Source of the DNA: Kribbella antiqua
GTDB lineage: Bacteria; Actinomycetota; Actinomycetes; Propionibacteriales; Kribbellaceae
NCBI RefSeq assembly: GCF_004345665.1
Contig: NZ_SLWR01000006.1
Location: forward strand, 275,677 to 339,676
Direction: 5' to 3'
DNA: 64,000 nt
Shown piece by piece: positions 27,020-35,277 of this stretch; the first letter of the stretch is position 1; every line of letters begins with the position of its first letter. Under the pieces are notes generated by a model, which saw only the letters and a list, made by a program, of their open reading frames with translations, had not been told where the DNA came from and did no database searches. Position numbers and translations under genes: made by a program.

Positions 27020-28424
27020 CTGGTGTCATCAGCAGCGAGACGGCCGTGATTGCCAGTGCCACTGCTGCGAGTGCGCCGCCCTGGCCCCAGGACGTGCCTG
27101 CCAGCGCGAGGTACGCCGTACCGACGGTGGCTGCACCTAGAGCTAGACAGGTCTGCTGGCTGGTGAGCAGGATGCCGCTGCCCAATCCGGCTTGAGCTGG
27201 TGGGACCTGGCTCACCACGACGCCCATGAGCGGCACCATGACGAGGCCGCTGCCGAAGCCAGCGATCAGCATCGGTACGGCGAGCTTCCACGGGTTCACG
27301 TCCGGCCACAGTGTGAGGGCGACCAGGGCGAGGACGGCGTACCCGACGGCCTGGATGATCCAGCCGCGCAGGATGAGGCCGGCGCCGTACCGCTGCTGCA
27401 GTCGGGGGCCATAGATGGAGGTGATGAGGAACCCGACTGCCATCGGCAGGAGGCTCAGACCGCCTTCCAGTGGGGACATGTGGGCCTCGCCCTGGGTGGC
27501 CAGCGCGAAGACGAACATGAAGCCGCCGAAGGTGGTGAAGAACGCGACCGCGAGCAGCAAGCCGATCCGCATCGCGCGGAGTCGCAGTACCGTAGGTGGG
27601 ATCAGCGGGGCCTGCCCGGACTGCTCTGCCCGGTGCTGGTGGAGACCGAGCACTGCAACCGAAGGGATGGTGGCGGCGAGGCAGAGCCAGGTCCAGAGGG
27701 GCCAGCCGAGTGGACGGCCTTCTGTGAGGGGCAGGAGTACCAGCACGAGAGTCAGGGCGAGTAGTGCTGCGCCGACGAGGTCCACGCGGTTCGCCCGGTC
27801 GGCCTTGGTCTCTGGGAGCAGTCGGATCGCGGCAGCCACGGCCAGGATGCCGACTGGGACGTTGACGAGGAACACAGCGCGCCAGCCGAGCCCGAACACG
27901 TTTGCCTCGACCAGTATGCCGCCAAGAATCTGACCGAGGGCTGCCGCAGCCCCACCGGCCACACCGAACATAGCCATCGCTCGTGCGCGGTGCTCACCGG
28001 TTAGCAGGCTGGTGATGGATGCCAGCACCTGCGGTGTCATGGCGGCCGCTGCTGCGCCCTGGACGACGCGGGCGGCCAGTAGTACGCCGATGGTCGGGGC
28101 GATGGCGCAGATGAGGGACATGACGGTGAAGCCGGTGAGCCCGATCAGGAAGAGGCGCTTGCGGCCGAAGCCGTCGCCGAGTCGGCCGCCGACCACCAGG
28201 AGGGTGGCGTTGGCGATGCCGTAGCTGCCGACGACGAGCTGGAGCTCACCGGAGGTGGCGCGCAGATCCGAGCCGATCGCGGGCAGGGCGACGTTGATGA
28301 TGAAGAAGGAGAGCATCGGCAGGAAGGCGCCGAAGAGAAGGGTCGTGAGTGCCACCGGTCCCAGCGGCGACGCGGTGGCGCGCGGCCGGGCGGCGACCGT
28401 GGTGGTGGCCAGCTGTTCTGTCAT
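26976..28424 (-). CDS. MFS transporter, DHA2-type (14-TM) drug exporter
   Basis: The 482-residue membrane protein has the DHA2 motifs: FIINVALPAIGSDL in TM1, GGRLGDGFGRKRLFLIGL (motif A) and a motif-C-like GVAGGAAAALGQILGGILVE. It probably exports a drug or metabolite by proton antiport. ATG 28424 is selected because it lies just before TM1; an upstream in-frame start would add 50 residues across the divergent promoter. The divergent XRE regulator likely controls it. Confidence 0.88.
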   Translation of the reverse strand: MTEQLATTTVAARPRATASPLGPVALTTLLFGAFLPMLSFFIINVALPAIGSDLRATSGELQLVVGSYGIANATLLVVGGRLGDGFGRKRLFLIGLTGFTVMSLICAIAPTIGVLLAARVVQGAAAAAMTPQVLASITSLLTGEHRARAMAMFGVAGGAAAALGQILGGILVEANVFGLGWRAVFLVNVPVGILAVAAAIRLLPETKADRANRVDLVGAALLALTLVLVLLPLTEGRPLGWPLWTWLCLAATIPSVAVLGLHQHRAEQSGQAPLIPPTVLRLRAMRIGLLLAVAFFTTFGGFMFVFALATQGEAHMSPLEGGLSLLPMAVGFLITSIYGPRLQQRYGAGLILRGWIIQAVGYAVLALVALTLWPDVNPWKLAVPMLIAGFGSGLVMVPLMGVVVSQVPPAQAGLGSGILLTSQQTCLALGAATVGTAYLALAGTSWGQGGALAAVALAITAVSLLMTPVTHQLRSRSSGVGG

Positions 28425-28449
28425 GAGACCAGCCTGCGCTGCCGCGGAG

Positions 28450-28500
28450 CCTGGTGGTGAGAGCCTGGTTATCCTGGTATTCGCACCACCTGGAACCAGG
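28450..28500. promoter_or_regulatory. cluster of CCTGGT motifs between MFS and XRE genes
   Basis: CCTGGT occurs at 28450, 28464 and 28473 on +, and its complement ACCAGG at 28495; CCTGGTT (28464-28470) and AACCAGG (28494-28500) form a 7-bp inverted repeat. All lie in the 101-bp divergent promoter region, so they are good operator candidates for the XRE protein. Confidence 0.5.
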
Positions 28501-28525
28501 ATGCAGTTCGGTCCACTATGGGACG

Positions 28526-29611
28526 GTGAACACCATCTCACCCACCACCGACAAAACCGCACCCGCCGCTGCACGACGCGGCGCAGGCGGAACTGCGCCG
28601 AGGCCCGAACCGGCAGAAGACGCAGCGGCGCGGGACGCCGGGCGCGCCACGGTGGGGGAAGCGCCGGCGGCGCAGGATCGAGGTGCGGGGATCGGGTCGA
28701 TGGCAGAGCGCGCGAGTGGCGCGGAGTCGGGGGCGGTCGTGCGAGGCCGGGAGCCTGACGCCGGGCGGGAGATTGGGGCGGATAAGGGGGAGCAGCGGCG
28801 GGAGTTGGGGGTGTTTCTGCGGAGTCGGCGGGAGCGGATTCGGCCGGAGGAGGTTGGGTTCGCGCCGGGTGGGAGGCGGCGTACGCCGGGGTTGCGGCGG
28901 GAGGAGGTCGCGCTGCTCGCCGGGGTCGGGGTCACCTGGTACACGTGGCTCGAGCAAGGGCGTGACATCAACGTGTCGACGCAGGTGCTCGAGGCTGTCT
29001 CGAACACGCTGCGACTCGACCGCCAGGAGCGCAATCACCTCTACACGCTGGCCGGTCTGCAACCCGGTCCGGCGAAACTTGGTGACTGCTCGGCCATGCC
29101 CGCGTCGATCCAGAGGATGCTCGACGCGGTGTCGCCGTACCCGGCGGTGGTGCTGAACGCGCGGTACGACGTACTCGCGTTCAACGACGCTTACTGCAAG
29201 GTGATTCTCGACATGGGGCAGATCCCGGTCGAGGAGCGCAACATGCTCTGGCTGACGTTTGTGTCGAAGGAGTGGCGGTGCAGCTTCGCCGAGTCGGAGT
29301 TGATGAAGTCGCACATGGTCGCCGGGTATCGGGCCGCGCTCGCCGACCATCTCGGCGAGCCGGACTGGCAGCACCTCACAGAGCAGTTGCTGACCAGGTC
29401 GCCGGAGTTTGCCGAGCTGTGGCAGCGGTACGACGTGGCGGCGCCGAGTACGCGCATCAAGGTGCTGGAGAACCCGAAGGCCGGCCTGCTGCGGATCGAG
29501 CCGGCCGTTCTGTGGCTGTCGCAACTCGGTCAACTCCGGGCGACTGTCTACACCGCCGCCGACGAGGACACGGAAGCCAAGCTCCGCGCCCTCGTCGCAG
29601 CCGACAACTGA
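28526..29611 (+). CDS. XRE-family regulator with MmyB-like C-terminal domain
   Basis: The conserved part begins near residue 90 with RRELGVFLRSRRERIRPEEV and RTPGLRREEVALLAGVGVTW (helix-turn-helix), followed by an MmyB-like PAS-type ligand-binding domain (PYPAVVLNARYDVLAFNDAY). The first ~85 residues are Ala/Gly/Arg-rich and absent from typical family members. GTG 28526 is used as the start, and ATG 28700 would remove most of that extension. It is divergent from the MFS exporter it probably regulates. Confidence 0.82.
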   Translation: MNTISPTTDKTAPAAARRGAGGTAPRPEPAEDAAARDAGRATVGEAPAAQDRGAGIGSMAERASGAESGAVVRGREPDAGREIGADKGEQRRELGVFLRSRRERIRPEEVGFAPGGRRRTPGLRREEVALLAGVGVTWYTWLEQGRDINVSTQVLEAVSNTLRLDRQERNHLYTLAGLQPGPAKLGDCSAMPASIQRMLDAVSPYPAVVLNARYDVLAFNDAYCKVILDMGQIPVEERNMLWLTFVSKEWRCSFAESELMKSHMVAGYRAALADHLGEPDWQHLTEQLLTRSPEFAELWQRYDVAAPSTRIKVLENPKAGLLRIEPAVLWLSQLGQLRATVYTAADEDTEAKLRALVAADN

Positions 29612-29716
29612 GAGCGGCCAGCCGAAACGTTGCCCCCAACTCCTGCCGCCCCAACTCCTGGGGATTAGGTGCTGCCCAGGCGTGGCCGGGCGGGGTGTGC
29701 TGGTGTTGGTGTGGGG

Positions 29717-30625
29717 TTAGGCAGTGTCGCGGTTGGGCCAGGCTGATTTGAGGGTGGCGAGGGTTACGGCAATGGCGGGGCGGCGGGAGGTGGTGGTGCG
29801 CCAGATTGCGTAGAGGCGGCGGCTCGGAGCGGGTTGGAGCGGGAGGACGGCGACCTCGGGTGGGACGGGGCCGCGGCCGAGGCGGGGAAGGAGGCCGATA
29901 CCGATGCCTCGGGCAAGCATCGCGAGCTGGGTCTGGTATTCGGCGACCGAGTAGGCGACGTCCGGTTCGACGCCGGCCCGGCGCATGGTGCGGATCAGCC
30001 ATTCGTGGCAGATCGAGCCGGGTGGCTGGCAGATCCAGCGTTCGCCGACCAGGTCTTCAGCGCGGACGAACTCCTTGCCGGCCAGGCGATGCGTCGCCGG
30101 CACCAGTACGTCGGCCGGATCCGAGCCGAGCTTCACCCTGGACACCCCTTCCGGCAGGGCGAGCGGCGTGTTGTGCCAGTCGTGGACGACGGCGACGTGG
30201 ATCTCGCCACGGTTGACCGCGGCAACAGCTTCGAACGGATCGATCTCGGCGACCTGGACGTCGAGGCCAGGGTTCTCCGAGATCAACCGCGACAGCGCAC
30301 CGGGAAGAAGGCCGCGGGCAGCAGTCGGGAAAGCGGCCAAGACCAACGTCCCGATCGCCGCGCCGCGCTGCTCCTCCAGCGTGAGCTCAGCGTCCTCGAC
30401 CAACTCGAGCACGCGAGCGGCCGTCGCCGCGAGCTGCTCAGCGGCGTCGGTGAGCACGATCCCGCGCCCACGCCGCTCGATCAGAACAGTCCGAGTCTCA
30501 CGCTCGAGCTTGGCCAACTGCTGCGACACCGCGGACGGCGTAAAGCCGAGCACCTCGGCCGCCCGGTTGACCGATCCGTAGAGCGAGACGGCATGTAGGG
30601 CCCGCAGCCGGCCGAGATCGATCAT
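29717..30625 (-). CDS. LysR-family transcriptional regulator
   Basis: The 302-residue protein has the N-terminal helix-turn-helix (LGRLRALHAVSLYGSVNRAA followed by EVLGFTPSAVSQQLAKLERE) and a LysR substrate-binding domain. It is divergent from the EamA exporter, separated by 73 bp with a clear dyad. The 105-bp spacer after its end carries a twice-repeated CCCAACTCCTG and no gene. Confidence 0.9.
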   Translation of the reverse strand: MIDLGRLRALHAVSLYGSVNRAAEVLGFTPSAVSQQLAKLERETRTVLIERRGRGIVLTDAAEQLAATAARVLELVEDAELTLEEQRGAAIGTLVLAAFPTAARGLLPGALSRLISENPGLDVQVAEIDPFEAVAAVNRGEIHVAVVHDWHNTPLALPEGVSRVKLGSDPADVLVPATHRLAGKEFVRAEDLVGERWICQPPGSICHEWLIRTMRRAGVEPDVAYSVAEYQTQLAMLARGIGIGLLPRLGRGPVPPEVAVLPLQPAPSRRLYAIWRTTTSRRPAIAVTLATLKSAWPNRDTA

Positions 30626-30663
30626 TTAGCGCTCCTACAGTGATCCCAATACAAATCGGTGCT

Positions 30664-30682
30664 GGTCCTTAAGTATAGGACC
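30664..30682. promoter_or_regulatory. LysR-type dyad GGTCCT-N7-AGGACC
   Basis: The perfect 6-bp inverted repeat separated by seven A/T-rich bases (TAAGTAT) lies in the lysR/EamA divergent promoter region, 16 bp before the exporter ATG. It has the T-N11-A form that LysR proteins bind. It may also overlap a -10 element. Confidence 0.55.
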
Positions 30683-30698
30683 GCCCAGACTGGACCGC

Positions 30699-31607
30699 AT
30701 GAAACCTCGTGACCTGCTGCTCGCGCTCGCCGTCGTCCTCGCCTGGGGCGTGAACTTCGTGGTCATCGAGGTCGGCCTGCAGAACTTCCCGCCCTTGCTG
30801 TTCTCCGCCTTGCGGTTCTTGTTCGCCGCGATCCCGGCGATCTTCCTGCTCGGACGGCCGCGGGTCGCCTGGCGCTACGTGATCGCTGTCGGCCTCGCGC
30901 TGGGCGTCGCCAAGTTCGGTCTGCTCTTCATCGCAATGGATCGCGGCGTCCCGGCCGGCCTGGCATCCCTCGTGCTGCAGTGTCAGGTGATCTTCACCGT
31001 GCTGTTCGCGATCGCCGTACTGCGGGAGCGGCCGCGGCCCACCCAAATCGCCGGCATCACCATCGCCTGCCTCGGCATGGTTCTGATCATGCTGGATCGC
31101 GGGCTGTCGGCGCCGCTCGGAGCGCTCACGCTGGTCATCGCGGCCGGCGCGTGCTGGGGGGTCGCCAACACCGTGACCCGGCACGCGAAACCACAGGACA
31201 CGTTGCGCTTCATGGTCTGGGTCAGCGCCGTCGCCGTCGTACCGTTGCTACTCCTGTCGCTTCTCACCGAGGGAGTCCAAGCGGACGCGGCCGCCCTCCA
31301 GAGCATCGACCTGACCGGGATCGGCGCGATCGCGTACCTGGCCTTTGTCGCGACGCTGTTCGGCTTCGGCGTCTGGGGTTACCTCCTGCGTCAGTACGAC
31401 GCCAGCACCGTGGCACCGTTCTCGCTGCTGGTACCAGTCGTCGCCATGGCCGCGGCCTGGCTGCTGCGTGGCGAGGCCGTCGGCGTACAGCAGGCAATCG
31501 CGGCGGCCCTGGTCATAGGGGGCATGGCGTGCACGGTGATCCGACGCCGGACCCCGCGTACGACGGAGTCCGACGACCAGATCTCCAGCGAACTAGTGAG
31601 CCGGTAG
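30699..31607 (+). CDS. EamA/DMT-superfamily metabolite exporter
   Basis: The 302-residue protein has ten predicted membrane helices in two EamA repeats: LLALAVVLAWGVNFVVIEVG in the first half and GAITLVIAA-type ACWGVANTVTRHAKPQ in the second. It likely exports an amino acid or related metabolite. Its C-terminal ~20 residues are hydrophilic. The divergent LysR is the likely regulator. Its 3' end overlaps the convergent flavin reductase-like gene by 15 bp. Confidence 0.88.
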   Translation: MKPRDLLLALAVVLAWGVNFVVIEVGLQNFPPLLFSALRFLFAAIPAIFLLGRPRVAWRYVIAVGLALGVAKFGLLFIAMDRGVPAGLASLVLQCQVIFTVLFAIAVLRERPRPTQIAGITIACLGMVLIMLDRGLSAPLGALTLVIAAGACWGVANTVTRHAKPQDTLRFMVWVSAVAVVPLLLLSLLTEGVQADAAALQSIDLTGIGAIAYLAFVATLFGFGVWGYLLRQYDASTVAPFSLLVPVVAMAAAWLLRGEAVGVQQAIAAALVIGGMACTVIRRRTPRTTESDDQISSELVSR

Positions 31608-32222
31608 CGGCGGCATCTGCCAACCGCGGGCCAGCGAGGACGCGTACGCCGGAGCGCCGCCGGCGAAGTATTCGGTGAACTTCATGATCAGCGGATCCCA
31701 GCGCAACGGATCGATGTACCGGTCGTTGCTCATCAGCAGATCCTCGCGAACGTGCACCCGCTCGACCTTCATCTCCAGCGCACACAGGTGCGAACCAGGT
31801 CCGCCGATGTCGTGGATCGCCGAGATCCGGCCCTCGAGGTTGATCGGGCTCTCCTCGACCGCGTCGACGTCGACGACCTCACCCCGCGAACGGGTCAGGC
31901 CGGCGGCAGCGAACTTGTCCGGCTCGTAGCGGTATCCGCGAGCACGTTTGGCGTCCGACATCTCCTCTGACCCGGTCAGCAGGGCGATCCGGTCGAGCGC
32001 CGCGACCATGGCGGGGTCGACGAGGTTGAGGATGCAATCGGGGCGCTCGGCAAGGTTCTTGACCGTCTGCGCGCTCGTACCCATGCCGAGCATCGCGGTG
32101 TACCCGAGCCACCAGGCGGACGACATCGGGCCGAGGTTCGTGCTGCCGTCGGGGTTGCGGGAGCTGATCAGGACGACCGGCGTACCGAAATAGAGGACCT
32201 TGGGTTCAACAGTTCGCTTCAC
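31593..32222 (-). CDS. flavin reductase-like FMN-binding split-barrel protein
   Basis: The 209-residue protein shows the split-barrel features PVVLISSRNPDGSTNLGPMS and a later helical tail. It is related to flavin reductases of the YhdF/DIM6 family; the substrate is unknown. The GTG at 32222 (VKRTVEPKVLYF) is the only reasonable start, and no Shine-Dalgarno precedes it, so it may be leaderless. It is divergent from the first serpin gene with a 33-bp gap. Confidence 0.78.
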   Translation of the reverse strand: MKRTVEPKVLYFGTPVVLISSRNPDGSTNLGPMSSAWWLGYTAMLGMGTSAQTVKNLAERPDCILNLVDPAMVAALDRIALLTGSEEMSDAKRARGYRYEPDKFAAAGLTRSRGEVVDVDAVEESPINLEGRISAIHDIGGPGSHLCALEMKVERVHVREDLLMSNDRYIDPLRWDPLIMKFTEYFAGGAPAYASSLARGWQMPPLPAH

Positions 32223-32255
32223 GCTGATGGAACGGGAATGGGCGAAAATGTGTGA

Positions 32256-33341
32256 GTGGATGCTCACCAAGTCAGCCGGCTGACTGCTCGCTGGATCGAG
32301 AAGTTGCCCGGCGAGGGCAGCACAGTCGTCTCCGGGCTCGGCGTTCGCCCGCTGATCGCGCTGCTGGCGGAGCTGGCCAACGAGCCGGCCCGCAGTGAGC
32401 TCGCCGAAGCCGCCGGTGGACCGTACGACGGCTTGCTGCAGACGCCGGAGCTGCACATGGCGCTCGGGTTGTGGACACGCGTTCCGCTCCAGCCGGGAGT
32501 GGACCGGCTGCTGCCGCCCGAGGTTCGCGGGGAGCTGACGGATCAGGCGGCGCTGCATGCGTGGGTGGTCGAGCAGACGGATGGCCTGCTGCAGAAGATG
32601 CCGGTCCAGGTGACCAAGGACGTGCTGCTGGTGCTCGCATCCGCGCTGGCGCTGAAGACGAAGTGGGCCTTGCCGTTCAACGAGTACCCGCGTGGTGAGC
32701 GGCGCTGGTTGAGCCGGGCTGATCGTGATCTCGACAGCCTGCGCGTGTACGACGGGCCTGCCGGTCCGCTGACTGTGGTGACAGTGGTTGGTACGGGCGA
32801 GTTCGACGTACGGCTGATTGCGGGTGAAGGTGGTCGCAAGGCGGTGCTGCCAGCAGCGCTGACACTCAGCGGTGAGGGAGTCAGCGGCGCGGAGCTGCTC
32901 AAGGAGGCGTCGTCGTCGGGGTGGAAGCGGTTGTTCTCCCGTGAGCGGCCGGCGCCCGCGGTCGAGGTGATCGAGTCGATGTCGCCGGTGCCGACCGTCG
33001 TACTCTCGCTGCCGTACTTCGAGGTTGACGCGGAACACGATCTGCTCGAGTACGCCGATGTCTTCGGCCTGACGACAGCTCAGGACAACAGCCGCGGTCA
33101 CTTCCCGGGGCTGAGCCCGGTACCGCTCGCGGTCGACCAGGCCAAGCAGGCGGTGATGGCGCGCTTCTCCGCGACCGGCTTCGAGGCGGCTGCCGTCACC
33201 GCGATGGCGATGGCCGCAGGGTCGGCGCCGGTGCCGGGCGGCAAGGCGCTGAAGGTGTCGCTGGATCAGCCCTTCGGCTTCATCGCCGTACACCGCCCGA
33301 CCGGTGTCCCTGTCGTCGCTGGGTGGGTGAACTACTCGTAG
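32256..33341 (+). CDS. serpin-family protein (paralogue 1), no signal peptide
   Basis: The 361-residue protein has serpin landmarks near its C-terminus: a reactive-centre-loop hinge-like FSATGFEAAAVTAMAM, then LDQPFGFIAVHRPTGVPVVAGWV, which matches the s4B/s5B end of serpins. The N-terminal part (STVVSGLGVRPLIALLAELA) fits helix A-B. P14 would be Phe instead of the small residue usual in inhibitory serpins, so inhibition is not assured. There is no export signal, so it is probably cytosolic. It is a close paralogue of the gene at 35278. Confidence 0.75.
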   Translation: MDAHQVSRLTARWIEKLPGEGSTVVSGLGVRPLIALLAELANEPARSELAEAAGGPYDGLLQTPELHMALGLWTRVPLQPGVDRLLPPEVRGELTDQAALHAWVVEQTDGLLQKMPVQVTKDVLLVLASALALKTKWALPFNEYPRGERRWLSRADRDLDSLRVYDGPAGPLTVVTVVGTGEFDVRLIAGEGGRKAVLPAALTLSGEGVSGAELLKEASSSGWKRLFSRERPAPAVEVIESMSPVPTVVLSLPYFEVDAEHDLLEYADVFGLTTAQDNSRGHFPGLSPVPLAVDQAKQAVMARFSATGFEAAAVTAMAMAAGSAPVPGGKALKVSLDQPFGFIAVHRPTGVPVVAGWVNYS

Positions 33342-34039
33342 GGGTTGGCTGGGGCGGTTACTGGTTTGACGGTTTCCACGGTGAGGGCGGCGACGTCGCC
33401 GTCGGTGCGTTTGGTGGGTTCGGCCCATTGGCCGGTGACGGTGACCCATTGGTTCTTGGGTGGAGCGGTCTGGCCGCGGGCTTCGACCATGAACGCCGTA
33501 CCGTCGGCGACGCAGCAGGTCAGGCCGATCCGGGTCACGTACCAGGTGCCGTTCTTGGCCGGGGTGACGAAGCCGGTCAGCTGGAACGCGCGGCCCTTCA
33601 TGCTCTCCTTCTCCCAGACCGCCCAGACGGCGTAGTCGCGGACGGCGAGCTCAACGGGCGCGGCACCCTGAGAGTTGTTGGCGAGCCAGGAGTTGCTCTT
33701 CGGATCGGCCGGTTTGGCGGCGACCGGGGACTGGCGTTGGGCCGCGTCCGCACCGAGCGCGGGCGGGTCCACGACGAGCAGCGCGAAGATCGGGATCAGC
33801 AGCAGCCAAGCGGCCCGGGGCAAACCATGGTGCCCATGGCCGTCGTCTGAGGAGGCTGGCTTACGACGTGTGTCCGCGAGTACATCAGCAACCGCCAGCA
33901 CGATCAGGATCAGCCCGGCCGCGAGCAGCATCCACCGCATCCCCGGCTTCACATAGCGCAGATAGGTGCCCGAGGTGGCGAGCTGAACCACCGCCGCCCC
34001 CACGAACACAATCACCAGACCAGCAACGTTGCGCCTCAC
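33332..34039 (-). CDS. TIGR03943-family membrane protein (YcgQ-like permease partner)
   Basis: The 235-residue protein has two or three N-terminal membrane helices (about residues 5-20, 34-52, 78-92), a His-rich loop (DDGHGHHG) and a C-terminal domain with TRIGLTCCVADGTAFM. The TIGR03943 family is found as a pair with UPF0718-type permeases and is linked to metal homeostasis in some Firmicutes. GTG 34039 overlaps the upstream permease stop (GTGA), supporting a two-subunit complex. The end overlaps serpin 1 by 10 bp convergently. Confidence 0.78.
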   Translation of the reverse strand: MRRNVAGLVIVFVGAAVVQLATSGTYLRYVKPGMRWMLLAAGLILIVLAVADVLADTRRKPASSDDGHGHHGLPRAAWLLLIPIFALLVVDPPALGADAAQRQSPVAAKPADPKSNSWLANNSQGAAPVELAVRDYAVWAVWEKESMKGRAFQLTGFVTPAKNGTWYVTRIGLTCCVADGTAFMVEARGQTAPPKNQWVTVTGQWAEPTKRTDGDVAALTVETVKPVTAPANPYE

Positions 34040-35079
34040 AGCAACCACCACCCCACGAGCAGACTTGCCAGTACGGCGACCACGAACGTGGCCGGCGCGA
34101 ATCGGACAGCGAACCGAGGACCAAAGGTGCCGGCCTGCAGCGCGATCAGCTTCACGTCCACGATCGGCCCAACCACCATGAACGCCAGCCGCGCGGTCAG
34201 CGAGAACTGCGTCAGGCTGGCTGCGACGAACGCGTCCGCCTCCGAGCAGATCGCCAGCAGTACGGCGAGCAGCCCGAGCAGCAGCACCGATAGCAGCAGG
34301 TTGCCCGCCACGTGGTCGAGCCAGCTTCGCGGTACGACGACATTCAGCGTGGCCGCGGCCGCCGCGCCGACGACCAGGAACCCGCCGGCGTGCAGGAAGT
34401 CGTGCAGCATCGACGACCGGAACACGTCCCACTTGCCGGTGCCGTCCGCATGCCGGTTCTGAGGCATCTTCAGCCACGAACCGCCCTTGCCGGTCAGCAA
34501 CCACAGCCAGCCGAGGATCATCGAGACGCCGAGCGAGGTCACCGCGCGGGCGACCACCACCTTCGGCTGTCCCGGGAACGCGACGGCGGTCGACGCGAGT
34601 ACGACGGGGTTGATCGCGGGCGCGGACAGCAGGAACGCGATCGCCGCCGCCGGGGTCACGCCACGGTTCATCAACGCGGCCGACACCGGCACCGACGCGC
34701 ATTCACAGCCCGGCAGCACGACGCCCGACGCGCTGGCGACGGGTACGGCGAGGGCCGGGTGCTTCGGCAGCGCCTTCGCGAAGAACGACGCCGGGACGAA
34801 CGCGGTCAGCGCGGCGGACAGCAGCACGCCGAGGACCAGGAACGGCATCGCTTGGACCGTGACGCCGACGAACATCGTCGCCCAGGTCCGGATCCCGTCG
34901 TCGGTGAAGACTCCGTTGAAGATCCTCCGCCCGAACAGCGCCAGCCCGACCAGCAGGATCAGCGTCGCGGTGAACGCGATCGACGACCCGGCCGGCTCCT
35001 TCTCTGGAGGCGGCGGGGCTGGTTCCAAGGTGGAATCCGGCGTCGTACCGGCGGAATCCGTCACGTCGGCTGGCGTCAT
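34036..35079 (-). CDS. UPF0718/DUF318-type permease (YraQ/YcgR-like)
   Basis: The 347-residue membrane protein has eight or so helices and the family motif PGCECASVPVSAALMNRGVT, followed by AIAFLLSAPAINPVV and SEADAFVAASL. The charged N-terminus (about 40 residues) is cytosolic. It forms a translationally coupled pair with the TIGR03943 gene. The start is ATG 35079 with CAGG nine bases ahead; ATG 35088 is also possible. Substrate unknown; the family is discussed in relation to divalent metals. Confidence 0.82.
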   Translation of the reverse strand: MTPADVTDSAGTTPDSTLEPAPPPPEKEPAGSSIAFTATLILLVGLALFGRRIFNGVFTDDGIRTWATMFVGVTVQAMPFLVLGVLLSAALTAFVPASFFAKALPKHPALAVPVASASGVVLPGCECASVPVSAALMNRGVTPAAAIAFLLSAPAINPVVLASTAVAFPGQPKVVVARAVTSLGVSMILGWLWLLTGKGGSWLKMPQNRHADGTGKWDVFRSSMLHDFLHAGGFLVVGAAAAATLNVVVPRSWLDHVAGNLLLSVLLLGLLAVLLAICSEADAFVAASLTQFSLTARLAFMVVGPIVDVKLIALQAGTFGPRFAVRFAPATFVVAVLASLLVGWWLL

Positions 35080-35277
35080 GGGCGGCATCCTGACACAGCG
35101 GAGTGCACCCGGACGAGGACGCAACGCAGCAGTCAAGGGGAAACCCCCGGCATTCCGGCAAATACTCGCGGACCGCCAGGCCATCACAATTCGCGCAACA
35201 GCGCGCTCTTCCGCGGGGCGGGCTAAGGGCGGGGCGATTGTGATGGCCTGGGCGTCCGCATCTGGCAGGGTGGAGGT

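Noticed and set aside
33332..34702. 456-codon - strand ORF read as one long protein
   Set aside because: Only the last 235 residues (GTG 34039) match the TIGR03943 family; the rest is the permease gene in another frame.
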